A stretch of DNA of 64,000 nt from Gymnorhina tibicen. Its lineage: Eukaryota > Chordata > Aves > Passeriformes > Artamidae. This document shows positions 1 to 12,600 of this stretch, in pieces. Position numbers and translations under genes: made by a program. The stretch spans positions 682,001 to 746,000 of the forward strand of contig VXAZ01009369.1 of assembly GCA_013399875.1 (NCBI GenBank). The letters are read 5' to 3'. The notes under the pieces are model-generated. The model was not told the origin of the DNA. It saw only the letters and a program-made list of their open reading frames with translations, and ran no database searches. Each line of letters begins with the position of its first letter. The stretch's first letter is position 1.

Positions 1-990
1 AAACTTTTACATTGAGAAGTTAGTTTCAATATTAGTAGTACATGGAGTCAGAAACATAAGCCACAGTTCTTACATAAAAACCAAAAAGATGTTGTCTACA
101 GGGTAATTTTGGAGAGCCTAAAGACAACCATCTGTGTAGCTTAAACCAACCAGCAGAGACCAAAGCCCAACCATACTAAACCAAAGGCCAGAAATTCAAG
201 TGATGCCAGAGAAGGCTGATGAATTTCTAGTTATGCATAAGTATTTCCATCCACTATGGAATTAATTTGAAAACTTTGCAATTGTGAAGAAATATTCAGT
301 GAATAAAATCAACTTTTCTGGAAAGCTCTTCAAGAAAAACATGCATTACTACTCCCTCATGGTTTTTGCCTCAGTGTACCAAGTCAGGCAGAAACTGGAG
401 TTTTGGTTCAGCAGCACAGTTGCTCTTGGAAGAGCAATCAGTGGTGGGAGGAACATCTCTCTGCAGGGAAACCTGTTTATTCCCAGGTGGGGTACATGCA
501 TCCCATATTCCTGCATTGCCACAGAGCTGAGGAGTTAAGCTCCCCTGTTTCCTGTGGAGAACAGCTGTTCTCTGAATTTCTTTGAGTCAGATTCTGTCTC
601 TCTTATTTTCCATACAAATCCTCTGCATTCTCTTCTGTGCAGCAAGGTCGTGTCAGTTGAACACTTGGGAATTCACCTTTCCATTCTACAAACATTTTTT
701 TAATACATAATGTACTTTTTCATATGTTGTAAGTTAATTATTTTGACAGGCAATGCTTGTCATTCATAATAATACCAGTTCCTGTACACTGCTTACCTAT
801 AACCAAATATATTTATTATTCCACCTGTCCCCCTCCCCCCAGCTTTAGTAGCATTGCAAGATTATTCCAGAGAACATAATTATTTCCATGCCCTCAAGAC
901 AAGGGTCTCATAGCACTAATTAATTTACAGATACAGCATGAAACAAAGAGTTTTCAAAAACAAGATGGGAAATGTTATGCAGAAAAAAGA
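1..990. other. Unique AT-rich noncoding DNA
   Basis: No gene or recognisable repeat is visible. The only local oddity is a C-rich run near 829-841. Open frames are under 85 codons and have no homology I recognise, so I treat them as chance. Confidence 0.6.
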
Positions 991-1062
991 ATTGTTATAA
1001 CCATTTTATAGATGAGCACAGCCACAGAGGGTGTAGCTAGAAAGATTTTGGCAGGTTCATAC
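991..1062 (+). repeat. Possible MIR-like SINE relic
   Basis: The text around ACCATTTTATAGATGAG, followed by a CACAG...GTAGCTAG stretch, resembles the conserved central part of MIR-type tRNA-derived SINEs (CATTTTACAGATGAGGAAAC... then a CACAGCTAG-like block). Only about 70 bp align by eye and there is no clear end or target-site duplication. The call is an inference from motif order and could be chance similarity. Confidence 0.35.
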
Positions 1063-4000
1063 CCATTTAGACTGAAATACAAATTATCCAGAGCCAGCTG
1101 TGACTGTACTGCCTGTAGGAATCAAGTTGGACTAAAAGCTACCACACTGCTTTTGTGTTTTTCTCCTTGGAAAACCAGCTGGTTCACTCCAAACTAGTCA
1201 GGACAGGAATCGTCTGAAGATGTACAACTGACTGGGGATCCTGGAGTCATCTGTGGAGCTACAACCATGACAATATGGCTGGAGACCAATTAACTTGCAG
1301 ACATCTTTAACTGTAAAACTCAAGAATATTTTGAATCTGTATTCAAAGCACACTTGCATAGACTTGGTAATGAATGGATCAGCTTCACTCTGCCTTAATA
1401 TCCATATAAAATGTACTGGGATACTCTCTTATTGTTGATTAATTCAAAAACTGTGCAGAATGTGCTAAAATATTGAAACCCTTCCCTCTGAGACTTCATA
1501 AAGCATACTTTCTGAATAATATCAACGATACTTCACCGTAAATATTTGTATTACTGCACACACAAAGAATATATACTCATAACTGAAAGCCAGAGCAGAA
1601 CTCAAACATGAGCCAAGAAAAACAAACAATAGTAATTGAGGGACTGGAGAGGAGAGAATGATAGATACTGATGTTTTTGAGTGTTTTCAATAAACAATGA
1701 CTGGATCTGACAATGCAATTGTCCTGTAAACAGTGGAGCTGATTATATATATTTCCCAAGGCCTTTCCCAAGGGACTAGATGCCCTTGGAACATATGAAG
1801 AAAGAAGTGAAATACATGGTTGAGCACAAGTAGTTGACTGGCAGCACACGGAGCTGTATATGCTGTACAGTGGGTGTCAGCAAAACAGTACTTCAGATTT
1901 CAGCTGCAATTGTGACAAAAGATGTGGTAAAAAATATTACTGCCTTGTGCCTGTGGTCCTAAGCAGGGTCTGGGGAGGAGGTGGTGAATGGTGCAACCTG
2001 TCTGCCCTCCACCCAGAGCACAGCAGGTGGAAAGGAGAGACAGGGGAGCTGAGCTGCCTGCCTCTAACATCAGCCACAGACATCAAGAGAAAAGAGAAAG
2101 GATCCTCCTGCCGTGCCATGCATGAAAAAGGGAGAGTGGATCTGGTTCTCATGTTTTAAACATTTTGTGGCTAAAGCTATGAAGTGCTTCTCAACATTGT
2201 CCTTTCATTTTGCAGCTCCTCCACAGGCTGATTTTTAAAGGTGTTTAAATACATAATTTAGCACCTAGATACCCCGAACCCTTCCATGTCTTCCATTCTT
2301 CAACTATGAAGCAAAGATGTTGATAATACTGCGGTTTTTACCATTTTTGCTGTTCTTGCCCATACAGATTACAACACTGAAAAAATCCTGTCTCTTGTTA
2401 GGTGCTTAGAGAGAAAGTAATATTATGTGTTTGTTCCCAGTCTTGTTTAGGAACTACAGGCATTGTTGTAACAGAAATAGTGACAAACTTAAGGGGAAGA
2501 AAAACAGGACATTTACAAGAGAAGATTTTAATCAGAAATAAGAAAGGTTGGGGGCCTGACTGTAAAAAGCCTGACTTATAATTATGTAACAGATATTTCA
2601 ACCTGGAATATTAAAAAAGATAGAAAGTGAGTGGACACTGTTGCCTGTATAAAATTGTTTTTCTGGTAAAACGATGGAGAAAAATGTTAGCAAAATTGTA
2701 AAAAAAAAAGAAAAATAGAAGGAGATAGAACAAATGTTTGGCGTCCTACAAGGCTTTTAGAGGGAACACTATTCAAAGAATTAACACACAAGAAGAAACT
2801 TGTGCAGAAATGCATTTTCAGCAGATTTCCTTTTTTATTTTATTCACTGTTTGGTCAGTTGAAAGCCTGGAGGCAATAAATTCCTCTTGCACAGAATTCA
2901 ACAGTGATAAATAGTTTGGAAATCACTGAAACCCTAGTTGTGCTTGAGGCATTTGCATTTCAGTGTTTCAGGTTTACAGCACAGTCGATTTGCTCTGTGC
3001 TGGAAAGCAGGTGAGGACATCATGAGGACATTTTCTATGAAAGTAGGTGAAAGCTCTTTCCCTGAGAATTATGCAGCCATCAGTACTTTTACTAATCCTT
3101 ATTGCATTTGCCTCATTATCATATTTTTCAATTTATAACATCGTCTAGAAGAATATGATATAAGACAACCTGCTAATAACTTTGCTATGCATCTATCTTC
3201 ATAAAATACCTATAAAAATGTAAAAGCTTTTTTTTTTTCTGTGGGATTGATTACAAAGAGGGTTTTATGAATAAATTTTTTTTTAAACTAGGAAGTGCTT
3301 TTAACTGAACATATTTTTTCAGATTCAAATAGGATACTTAGAATTTATATACCATAGGAAATAAGTGGTATGGGTAATGCAATAAACAATAAAAATAAAG
3401 CATAAACAAATCAAATATTTACCATGTAACTGGTAATACATCATACAATTGCAATTTCTAAAATTTTTATATTAGCTGCTGTGCGACAGCAACAGCTACA
3501 ACAAGGGATAAAATGGCACACAGTAGACTGTTGGATACTCTCTTTTGTTGTAGTCAGATTTTAAAAGTATCTAATTTGGTAGGAGCCTGTATCGTTCAAA
3601 AGAATGATTGTTGCGCTAGTGGTAAACCAATGGTGGTAGCAGGACAGGCAGCCTTGTGAATTAAGAATATGGAAATAAGTGCATAAGGGGGAAGTGGGAG
3701 CTGTTCCTAAGTGTACCTGGCATCTGAAGAAAGAACTAACAATTTGGCAAGGTGCTCATCCAGCAGAAGACAGATCATGAAAATGGCCCATTATACAATC
3801 TGGTGGTGCTTGCTTTTTTATGGGGGAGAGTTTTGGTTTTTTTTAAGCTGAAAACATTCTATTATGCTAAAAAGCCAAGTAGTCAGAAAGTATGAAACAA
3901 AAATGAATGAAATTTTAATTCTTCCTGCTTGTGCATATGAATTATGATCAACTCTATTACAATTGGAAAAGGTACTCAGCTGTTTCTCAGCTCACTTAAG

Positions 4001-7000
4001 CAGGCTGAATATTCAGGTATTATGACAAAAATGTGATCAGAAAATAAGTATTAAATGTAATATTCACTTAGAAATGCTGAGGAATTATGGGAACAGCTTC
4101 CCTTTGTGTAGTGAAACAAAAACTAAAATCCAAGAAATAGATCATTTAAGAACTGCAACTCTTAAAGTAGTGGGAGTGTTTCAAATAATTCAACAAGAGT
4201 TGGATCAAGATAAGCAAAAGAGGCACTGATTAAATGAAAGAAAAAGGGGGCTGTGGGGCAATTATTATCATATATTTAAAGGCTACAATATTATGCTCAG
4301 GAAAGCTGTTGGTGAGACAATCTTATTGCTGGCATTTCCGCCTTTTAACTGCTTGATTTGGCATTCTTAACAGCAGTCTTTTAACATCTTTTTTAATGAA
4401 CTCTACCCATGCTTCTGGGCATGATGGTAAGCAGCAGTTCTATATGGTACAAAATTATTTCATCCACGGAGCCACCGGCAGAGAACAGCATATTAAAAGT
4501 GTAATTCACTTACTGAAAACTTCTCTTGTTGGTTTTTGTTTTTTTTTTTTTGCCACATCTGCTCTCTGAATGAGCTTCTCAGCTCTGAGGCTCAAGGAAG
4601 TCTAACCTAGTAGCAAACACTTAGCACTTGCCACATCCCCTGCTGAACACAATTTTTGCGCCCTTGGGAGGCAGTGCCTGGGCCATATTGCCCAAAAGCA
4701 CAGAAGCAACAAAAAAGTTGTTTAAGAGGCCGTGTGGAAATCTCCCATATCTCGAAGGAATCATGTCACATTAAAAATCAATCACGTCAGGACACTACGT
4801 GGTCTCATCCCAGCTCACTGTCTGGTCCATAGCCTGGGCATTCCTGTTTCCATGAGCCTAATGTGCTTGGAAGGGAGCAATCTGGAGGTTTTTTAAAACT
4901 GGAAGAGCACAAAGACATTCTTATTCTGACTACACTCCCTGTGCTTGTTGTTCCCTCAGCTGGCCATCATAACACGAACTGAGCTCAGTGTTACTGTATG
5001 TAGTCCTTTACAACTCTGTGGAAGCATACAAAGCCTACAGAACTGATCAAAATTACAGCTAGACAAATGGAAATAGGCAAAAAGCTTTGGAAAAAAACAA
5101 AGAAAAACTGATTTAGGAGAATATCTCGTAACTAGCAGGGGTGTAGTTGAGAAGAGTGGGTGGTAGAAACACAGCATAGCGATGCAACAAAACAATTGAA
5201 AAATAGCTTCCACTTCCACCATATATGGAGGTTTCACCAAGAACCAAAGGAGAGGAGTGCAAGGTTTGGAAAGGCACTGGGACAACACAGATCTTTTCTC
5301 CCTGGTATGGAGAGCTTCTCAGGGAAGCGCCAGAGAGGAAATGACATTGTTAATGATTTCAACTAATCCTTGATCTGCCTGGAAGGCCAGATTCACTTTA
5401 CTGCCCCAGTTCCCATGTGCCATCAGTTGCTTACCACTTTATTCCTTCCTATTTCTCTTCTTTAATATAATCTTTTAAAAATAAGTAACTAAATTAATAG
5501 AATTCAACTTAGCTCCTCCAGAGTGCAGCTTTTGCTGCCTTATGACCGTAAGCACTTCAATGCTCATGGTAAGGTTAAAACAGCCCCAGAATGGTGCACA
5601 TTTGCTGTATGCTAACATTGACTATAAGGCCGAGTGCTGTGAAAACCACCCTTAGGCGGGGCTGCAACAGTTAGAAACCTGAGGAAAAAGCTTCATTTTC
5701 AATCTTGCACTTGTATTTTGGTTGCACTTTCTGCAAAGAATCTGCTTCAGACAGACCTTAAGAGTCATAAAACATCTAGCACATCTCATCTCATAAAAGT
5801 TAATATTAAAATCCTTAATATAATTTTAAAAGAATGTCAGAGTTTTGTCTTGCTAAAAGGAAAAGAGAAAGGAATATCTATAAGTTGAAATTATCCTTGT
5901 GAAACTTCAGGTTGAAATACCAAGGACTAAGCTATTTAAAGGACTTTACAGCAGTGACCATGACATTTTACTGAAGAGGCTGCCACCTCTTTGTAATGAA
6001 AACCTCCCACATTGTTCAATTCTTTCACGTTTGGGTGGGGCATACTAGCATTTTTGTCTGTATGGAGACTTTTGCTCCAACAAATAGGAAGAAAAACACC
6101 AACAAATAAACCCCCGTCCCTGAAGAGGTGGGTGCAGAAGAGAAAACTTGTAGAATCCTGCAAGGATGCTGCTGGGTTGAACTTTTCAGAAGATGCTCTA
6201 GTTTTGTTGTTCTCTTCATAGGCCCCAAAAGAAGTGCTCCCAGAACAAGGAAACACTAAAATCAAAGAACTTTACATCTGTCAGCTGAGAGCATTGAGAG
6301 ATGAGGTGGGCACGTGGGAGGCACAAGTCCCTACTTCTGATAATATTATGGCATGGTAGACCTGTAAGCTAAAATACAAAATACAATCCCAGAACTTCCA
6401 TTTGCAGTTAGGTTGGTCCAAGAGGATTTAACATCAGGATCATGAGTTTACTTCTTCATTTTTTTTATAAAGGGTAAGTTTAATAAAGTCTGAGCTTTGC
6501 TAATGCTACTGAGGGACACGTGGTGGGGACTGCCTGTTCTCTGAAAATATGAACATGCCTTCAGGTTAATATTTTCCTGTATAAATATTTTGTCTCACCT
6601 GAGAAGAATGATTTAGAAAACACCTGCTGTGAGATGTAATTAGAGCACGAATATGTGCAAAACTATGAGTCTGCTGAGACCTCATGAGGAGCAGGAGGTG
6701 CTCAGTCCCTTTGCATGGCTGCAGAGGTTTAGGGTTCAAAAACATTCTCTGTGACTCAGATACTGCAGGTGATTATATTCACTAGGGCTGTAAATCATTT
6801 ACCAAAAAAAGTGGGTGGCAATGTGATTAGCACACACTGAGCAGGGAGGGAGACATAAATTACTTAGAATCTCTTTTTTGTCTGAGTCATGTATGCTTAA
6901 AGCTACAACTGCAGCAAGGATGATTGTGATCAAACAGAAGTTCCATTGTAAGGGCTTTGTGAAAGGGTTTTAAAAAGTGTTTAAATTATTTCTGAGAGAG

Positions 7001-7120
7001 AACACTCTATTTGGCTACCTGAAGATGTAAAAATAAGTTATTTAATAAAGAGTAATTCACAAGTTTTTAGCTAATCTACAGTCTCAGCTGAGCAAAGAAA
7101 AAAAGAAATCTGTGAATATC

Positions 7121-7150
7121 ACATTAATTGCATTAGCATTTCATTAAAAC
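7121..7150. promoter_or_regulatory. Dense homeodomain-core (ATTA) cluster
   Basis: Within 30 bases there are several ATTA/TAAT cores (ACATTAATTGCATTAGCATT then TCATTA) overlapping an octamer-like TGCATTAGC. This arrangement is typical of homeodomain or POU binding regions in vertebrate enhancers. The cores are seen directly. The regulatory role is inference, and AT-rich DNA produces such cores by chance. Confidence 0.2.
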
Positions 7151-7996
7151 GGGCCTGAAGCCTCATAAGCGGTAAACCTGGGCTTTTAGTGAGCAGCAAA
7201 GACATCAGTTCTTTAGTTGAAAAGGAATTTTATGTTTCTATTTCTTCGAGAAAGCTGCAAAGAGCTCAATTGTCTAAAAGTCTCCTACAAGGGAATTGCT
7301 CCTTAATGCTGAAATAATATTAAATTTAGGGAGATCCCCAGTTTTCAACAGAGTCCATGAAAAGGGTAGTATTGGAAGTAGGTTTTGGATCAGGTGAGGA
7401 TGAGCCATGGTATTTTAAATGAAATTAATTTTAGCAGTAACCTATGTGTTTATAGTTCTAAATAAGCTATATTCATCTTCTAGCTGCATAATTTCTTCAA
7501 GACATAAAATAAGGGATAACTGCATTATCAGAGAGACAGCAACTAAAAAAAAAAGTCTTTTCTTAGATAAATTATTGTTCAACATAATCAGTGTCAACTA
7601 AAGCTGACCTGAAGGAACAAAACTAGTAGAATCTACCTAGTACGGAGCTGCACTCAGTGCTTTATAATAAGGAACCAGATGAATGTTTGAATTTTCTAAA
7701 TGAGCTGTTTAATTTTAATCAGCCATGGGGGAAAATGCTTCAAAAATTAGACTAAGAATTGGATACCTACCCAGGCTTCAGGCACTTCACCCTGCCTGTT
7801 TGGGAGCAGCTCTCTCTTTCACACCCTTACTTCCAGACCAGCTAATTAAGTGCAGGTTCAAGCTCAGATGTTTCTCCATCTTTTAACTATTGTAATGCAT
7901 TCTAGCTGGCAGGAGCACAGTGAGCCCTTGTAGTTATCCCAGGGGCAGTTGACAGAGATAAGAACCACTTAAACTCTCAAGCTGTACAAAACACAC

Positions 7997-8011
7997 TTTT
8001 TTTTTTTTTTT
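7997..8011 (+). repeat. Poly-T tract (15 T)
   Basis: An uninterrupted run of 15 T. No SINE or LINE body is recognisable next to it, so it may be a simple homopolymer rather than a retrotransposon tail. Confidence 0.8.
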
Positions 8012-8154
8012 GGTAAAGATACAGTCTAGGGAATATGGTTTTCCCTTCCTTACATAGGAAGGAGACTTCCTTCTTTTCCTCTCACACTTTTTCTGTCTTA
8101 GTCTTAACTCATATTTTCAGAAAAGCATTCAATTAGGACGAATCATTCCCACAG

Positions 8155-8200
8155 AAGGCCAGATTGTCAGCTGCTCTAAATCAGTGCAGCTCCAGGGAGG
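8155..8200. repeat. Relic of an ancient amniote interspersed repeat
   Basis: The phrase GGCCAGATTGTCAGCTG followed by CTCTAAATCAGTGCAGCTCC matches a motif I remember as very common in turtle and crocodilian DNA (GGCCAGAT..TCAGCTGGTGTAAATCAG..AGCTCC). It would be a relic inherited from the archosaur or amniote ancestor. I cannot name the repeat family with certainty. Confidence 0.4.
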
Positions 8201-8924
8201 TTATTCTGGCTGCAGTGCAGATAGACCAGCTTCCCTCTTCCGCCCTTCTGAGACCTCAGGCAGGTTCAACATCTGGCGGAAGCACTCTAATGTCTGAAAT
8301 AAAGCCAGGCCTCCACAACCTGTGAGGCTAATATTTTGGTCTTCCTACCACTGAAATTACCTCCATGTGGTATTTCAGGTATGACAGACTGAAAATGATT
8401 TACAAATTGCCTAATTTCGTGACCATTTGGAATCACAGGTACAGGAACTATTTAATTCAGTTTTATTCCTTCTACTCTTATCTCTGTCTAACACCTGTTT
8501 AAGAAAATATATAGTATCACTTTTTATTCCTTTTCTTTCAGGGTCTTTCTCTGCTTTATCTTGCCTATTTGTTGCAAATATTTTCCTATTAGGGTCTCAA
8601 CTCTTGAAATGAAATCTGATTGTGAGACAGTGTTTCTAAAAGAATTTATCTCATATTTTCTCTCTGGTTTGAAAAGAAGCACATAAAGAAAACAAAATGC
8701 TTCCTGTATGGTTTTTTGTTTTGTTTTTTTTTTTTCTCTTCTTCTACTCAGCAGGTGAATCAAGAAATTTCTCAGCAAATTAGATATGGGTTGGCTCAGG
8801 AGAAACAAATATTTTGCAGCTTGTCCTTAGGAACCCTTGCTACAATGACTAACTCCAGTTGGTATGGCAAAAACACTCTCACAACTACATTAGAAGGTAG
8901 CTGAAAGCATCTGAGTACTCCCAG
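8201..8924. other. Noncoding interval
   Basis: No gene or clear repeat is visible. A T-rich low-complexity stretch (runs of T broken by single G) lies near 8711-8740. Open frames on both strands are under 100 codons and unremarkable. Confidence 0.6.
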
Positions 8925-9822
8925 CATAGAATCATAGACTATTCTGAGTTGGAAGGGACCCATAAGGATCATCAAAGTCCAACTCCTGGCCTTGCACAGG
9001 ACACCAACACCTGGCCTTGCAAGAGTCACACCATGTGTCCAAGTGCATTTTCCAGGCGCTTCTTGAGCTCTGTCAGGCTGGTGCTGTGACCATTTCCCTG
9101 AGGAGCCTGTTCCAGTGCCCAACCACCCTCTGGGTGAAGAACCTTTTCCTAATATCCAACCTAAACCTCTCCTGACACAACTTCAGGCCATTCCCTCAGG
9201 TCCTGTCACTGGTCACCACAGAGAAGAGATCAGTGCCTGCCCCTCCTCTCCCCGTCATGAGGAAGTTGTAACTGCAGTGAGGTCTCCCCTCGGTCTCCTC
9301 TTCTCCCGGCTGAAAAGCTGTGACCTCAGCTGTTCTCATGTGGCTTCCCCTCAAGGCCCTTCACCATCCTCATTGCCCTCCTTTGGACACTCACTAATCA
9401 CTTTATATACTTCTTATTTGTGTCACCCAAAACCGCCCCCAGCACTCGAGATGAGGCTGCCCCAGTGCAGAGCAGAGTGGGACAATCCCCTCCCTTGCCT
9501 GGCTGGCGATGCTGTGCCTGATGCACCCCAGGACATGGTTGGCCCTCCTGGCTGCCAAGGCACTGCTGGCTCATCTTCGACTTTCTGTCAACCAGGACCC
9601 ACAGGTCCCTTTCTGTGGCACTGCTTTCAAGACTCTCATTCCTCACCCTGTCTGTATGTCCAGGGTTGTCCTGTCCCAGGTGCAGAATCCAGCCCTTGTC
9701 TTTGTTAAACTTCACACAGTTGGTGATTACCCATCTCTCTAATTTCTTGAGATGTCTCTGCAGGGCCTCTCTGCCTTAAAGAGTCAACAGCTCCTCCTAA
9801 TTTAGTATTGTCAGCAAACATA
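8925..9822 (-). mobile_element. CR1 LINE, 5'-truncated, antisense
   Basis: The left edge carries the complement of a CR1 3' tail (ATAGAATCATAGACTATTC, then GTTGGAAGGGACC), so the 3' end is at left and the element reads on the minus strand. The body continues through the usual CR1 3' untranslated region and the end of ORF2 to about 9820. It stops just beyond the reverse-transcriptase F-A-D-D region, here read as FADNTKLGG at about 9792-9818, so the second catalytic aspartate is changed to asparagine. Roughly 0.9 kb of a much longer element remains, which is the usual 5' truncation of CR1. No target-site duplication was identified. Confidence 0.95.
9398..9715 (-). pseudogene. CR1 ORF2 (reverse transcriptase) C-terminal fragment
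   Basis: This is the largest surviving open piece of CR1 ORF2, about 105 codons, inside the antisense CR1. It begins MKFNKDKGWILHLGQ and continues through ESSATERDLWVLVD and MSQQCLGSQ. These match the order of motifs after the catalytic FADD block in CR1 reverse transcriptases (MKFNKSKC.ILHLG, ERDLGVLVD, MSQQC). The segment linking it to the FADN block is in another frame, so at least one indel separates them. The frame then ends at a stop. ORF2 normally encodes endonuclease plus reverse transcriptase used for target-primed integration. This copy has no endonuclease and no intact catalytic site and cannot be functional. Confidence 0.9.
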
Positions 9823-11654
9823 CTTTTTATACCTAAGAAAGCATAAATCAGTTAATATGGGAAATGACTTGCTTTTTCTTCTTCCGCAACAGCCACATAT
9901 GTTATCTAGCACAGTTTGAATGAAATAAATACACAAATTACAGAAAGAAGATCCTACAGTTTTACAATTACCTCATCTATTCAGCATTTCTTCCTTGTGA
10001 TCTAAATAAATCTGTTTTTAATTGCAGCTTTCTTCCCAATTAGTCCAATGCAGTTCTGAACATGACTGGGCTTAATGAAACTTCTGTGTTGCAAGGTGAA
10101 AGTCTGAGACAGACCCCAACAAATCATCCTGCTGTGAGCAGTGAGGTTGGAGAAGATGACCTACACTGTTCTTTATAACTCTGGGAGTTTCCTGCTTGTT
10201 TTTCAGACAATGTATCCAACATTTTTTTTTTAAATGCAGCACTGCATTTTTAACAGGCACCTCTTTAGTATTTGAACAGTTGACCTGTTGAGCCTTCGTG
10301 TCTGTGGGACAGCTCTTGCCATAACCTCTCTCTTTAGAACAGGGGTAAATAGCAATTAGATTGACCAAAAATAATTTTTAAAAATGTGTAAAGTTCAAGT
10401 GAGGGTTTCTTTCTTTCTTTTTTTTTTTTTCCTTAACATTTGAAAGAGGAAAGATTTTACCTTACATTTTCACGTCAGTTTGAAAAAGTTTAAACTGTCT
10501 TTTGGGCATAGTTCAAAAACAGAAGCAAGGTGACATGTGGTCGGAGGTACTTCACCCATCCCAAAGCCAGGGGATCAGGCTTTTGTCTGATGCACTGCAG
10601 ATGGAAAAAATCTCTCTGATGGTGTTAGAAAGTGTTCTATAGTGATAGACTTCCATTTAGCTTTAAATCATAGAATATTTTTCTGGATTATGGGCTAGAG
10701 CTCTCTTTGGCATGTGTGAACTCTTAGACTATACAATGATTCTCATAGCAGTATACTGCCAAATTCATTGAGTTGTCCTAAGAAGAGTAATATATGAAAA
10801 AAATCTGCTGTCTGGTGATACAAGTTTCTATTTATTCTGCTAAGGCAAAGTGTGGATCAGAAGGTAAATCCCCTGCTTCTTCCTTCTGCTCCTCCTCTCT
10901 GATTTTATCTAGTCTTTCAAATATATATGTACTTTTAAAGCACAGTTTTAAGGAACTATTCAAAGAATTCAATTCAAATTCATTTACTGGGCCAACACAC
11001 CATTTTTTGCAGTTAATTAAATAATTGCTGAAAAGATTTTGCCAACTTTTACCTGTGGTGGTGCATGTTATCTCAGGATAGTTCTCTAAATTTCCTCATA
11101 TCCTTTTTTTTCTCCTATTTTAGTAGCAACCAACACATACTTTTCTTCCAAGGTTTTTACTGTACTCCTGGCTGAAGAGCCATGCACAAGTGCCCCAAGT
11201 TCTCTTCCCTTTGTAGCCCTAACTTCTCCCTTTTCTGCAACTATTGCAGCATTGAGATGCCTGTTAATATGAGGACATTCTGCATGACCTGTCAGTTGAC
11301 CAAAATTTTTATAGTCATATTATATATGAATCACTGGTTGCAAAATAATGTTCTTTGTTTCACAGCAAGGGTGGGACCCTTTCTTTCTTTCTTTCTGAAA
11401 GAAACACGTATCCTTAGATTCCCTATCTTGGTTCTGAAATGTATGAGATGTATAAGACATATATAGATATATAAATGACATTGGTGTTTAAGAGAACAAA
11501 AGTAGGGTGGGTCCAGAAGTGTAACTACTGGGAAAAGCTCTTGCCTGTGGTGATTACAAATGTTGTGCTAGCAAAATATCCTCCTGAATAATTTATAGCC
11601 CATGAAAGTGAAAAATATCTGAGTTGAAACAGCAAGTGTGTGATCCAAAGAATA
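9823..11654. other. Noncoding interval
   Basis: AT-rich unique sequence with short TTTC repeats at about 10408-10432 and 11379-11396 and no supported gene. The longest open frames are under 100 codons with no recognisable domain. Confidence 0.6.
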
Positions 11655-11695
11655 TTGAAGTCAGTGGGCACCTTTCCATTGGCTTCAGCAGACTT
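11655..11695. repeat. Relic of a palindromic ancient repeat
   Basis: GAAGTCAGTGG (11657-11667) is followed 8 bases later by CCATTGGCTTC (11676-11686), an imperfect inverted repeat matching at 9 of 11 positions. The 'GAAGTCA.TGG...CCATTG.CTTC' arrangement is one I associate with abundant old repeats in turtle, crocodilian and bird DNA. The family name is not certain. Confidence 0.4.
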
Positions 11696-12600
11696 TGTCA
11701 ATGATGTAAAAGTGGTTAAAGGGATTTTGCTCAAATGTTCCAATATTTACCCTCTGGATTTGAAAGCAGGGTGAACATTTTCGCCTCGAAAAAGGATTTA
11801 AAAAAAGCAGTTGAAAAAAAGTATGAAAAAATTGTCTGCAGTTGAAATTGTCATGATTGAACAGATATGCCGAGAGGAGGAGGAGGTGCTAGCTCTCTCA
11901 GAGACTCACTACAAGCTAATATGACTGTGTCATTGTGACACAAAGACAAACAATGAAAATCACTCATGCCTTGATTATACAAAGATCTGTATGGTGGGTA
12001 AGGAACGGTTAAGGACAGATAGATTCAAAGGTTCTAGAAGCTGATACTATTTCTTCTATTTGATTGCTAAGATTTTAGCATATACTTCTACCCTTGGTAG
12101 GTGGAGGCTACATCTTCTTCTGTTGTCCTTGTGGTCTTTAAATCAGTTTCTTGATTGAATTTAACGCAATTTGGATTAGACTCTAAGTTAATTGTATGAT
12201 TGTTCTTATGTGAAGAAGGTAGATATTTTACTTTAGGACTACGTATGACCACAAACATTCCTTATTAGTATGTATACTTTAGGAGAGATTTAAATTTACT
12301 GTGAGAAACCAACCAACAATGAAACAGAAAATACTACGGTGAACCTTTTGCAGATAATATAAATACTGATTGATATACCTATAAAAATTATACTAATTGA
12401 TATCCCTATAAAAATATTAGGAGGGTTTAATTAAGATCACAAAAATGTTTTTCAACAAGCTACATGATACTCATGGTTAAAGCATGGCCTTTAATGATGG
12501 TTTTACCATACACACAAAAGCTATTGATTCATCAAAATGTGGTTTAATTTGAAAGCGCTTACAAAATCGTTCTCTGAGTTCAAACAGGAGAAAAAATTAT
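11696..12600. other. Noncoding interval
   Basis: AT-rich unique sequence. A partial local repetition occurs near 12363-12418, where CCTATAAAAAT and CCCTATAAAAAT lie about 40 bases apart within related sequence. No gene is seen. Confidence 0.55.

Larger units (their letters stand above)
1063..8154. other. Long noncoding interval, mostly unique
   Basis: About 7 kb with no supported gene. It is AT-rich with short poly-T runs (near 3227 and 4530). A GC-richer patch at about 1960-2130 has open frames on both strands (99 and 71 codons) that match nothing I know. Stretches near 4230-4500 and 4640-4830 have balanced, non-repetitive composition like many conserved noncoding elements, but conservation cannot be judged from one sequence. 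Confidence 0.5.

Noticed and set aside
9115..9708. 197-codon plus-strand open frame
   Set aside because: It runs antisense through the CR1 element. The coding sense of that DNA is the minus strand, where the CR1 reverse-transcriptase motifs are found.
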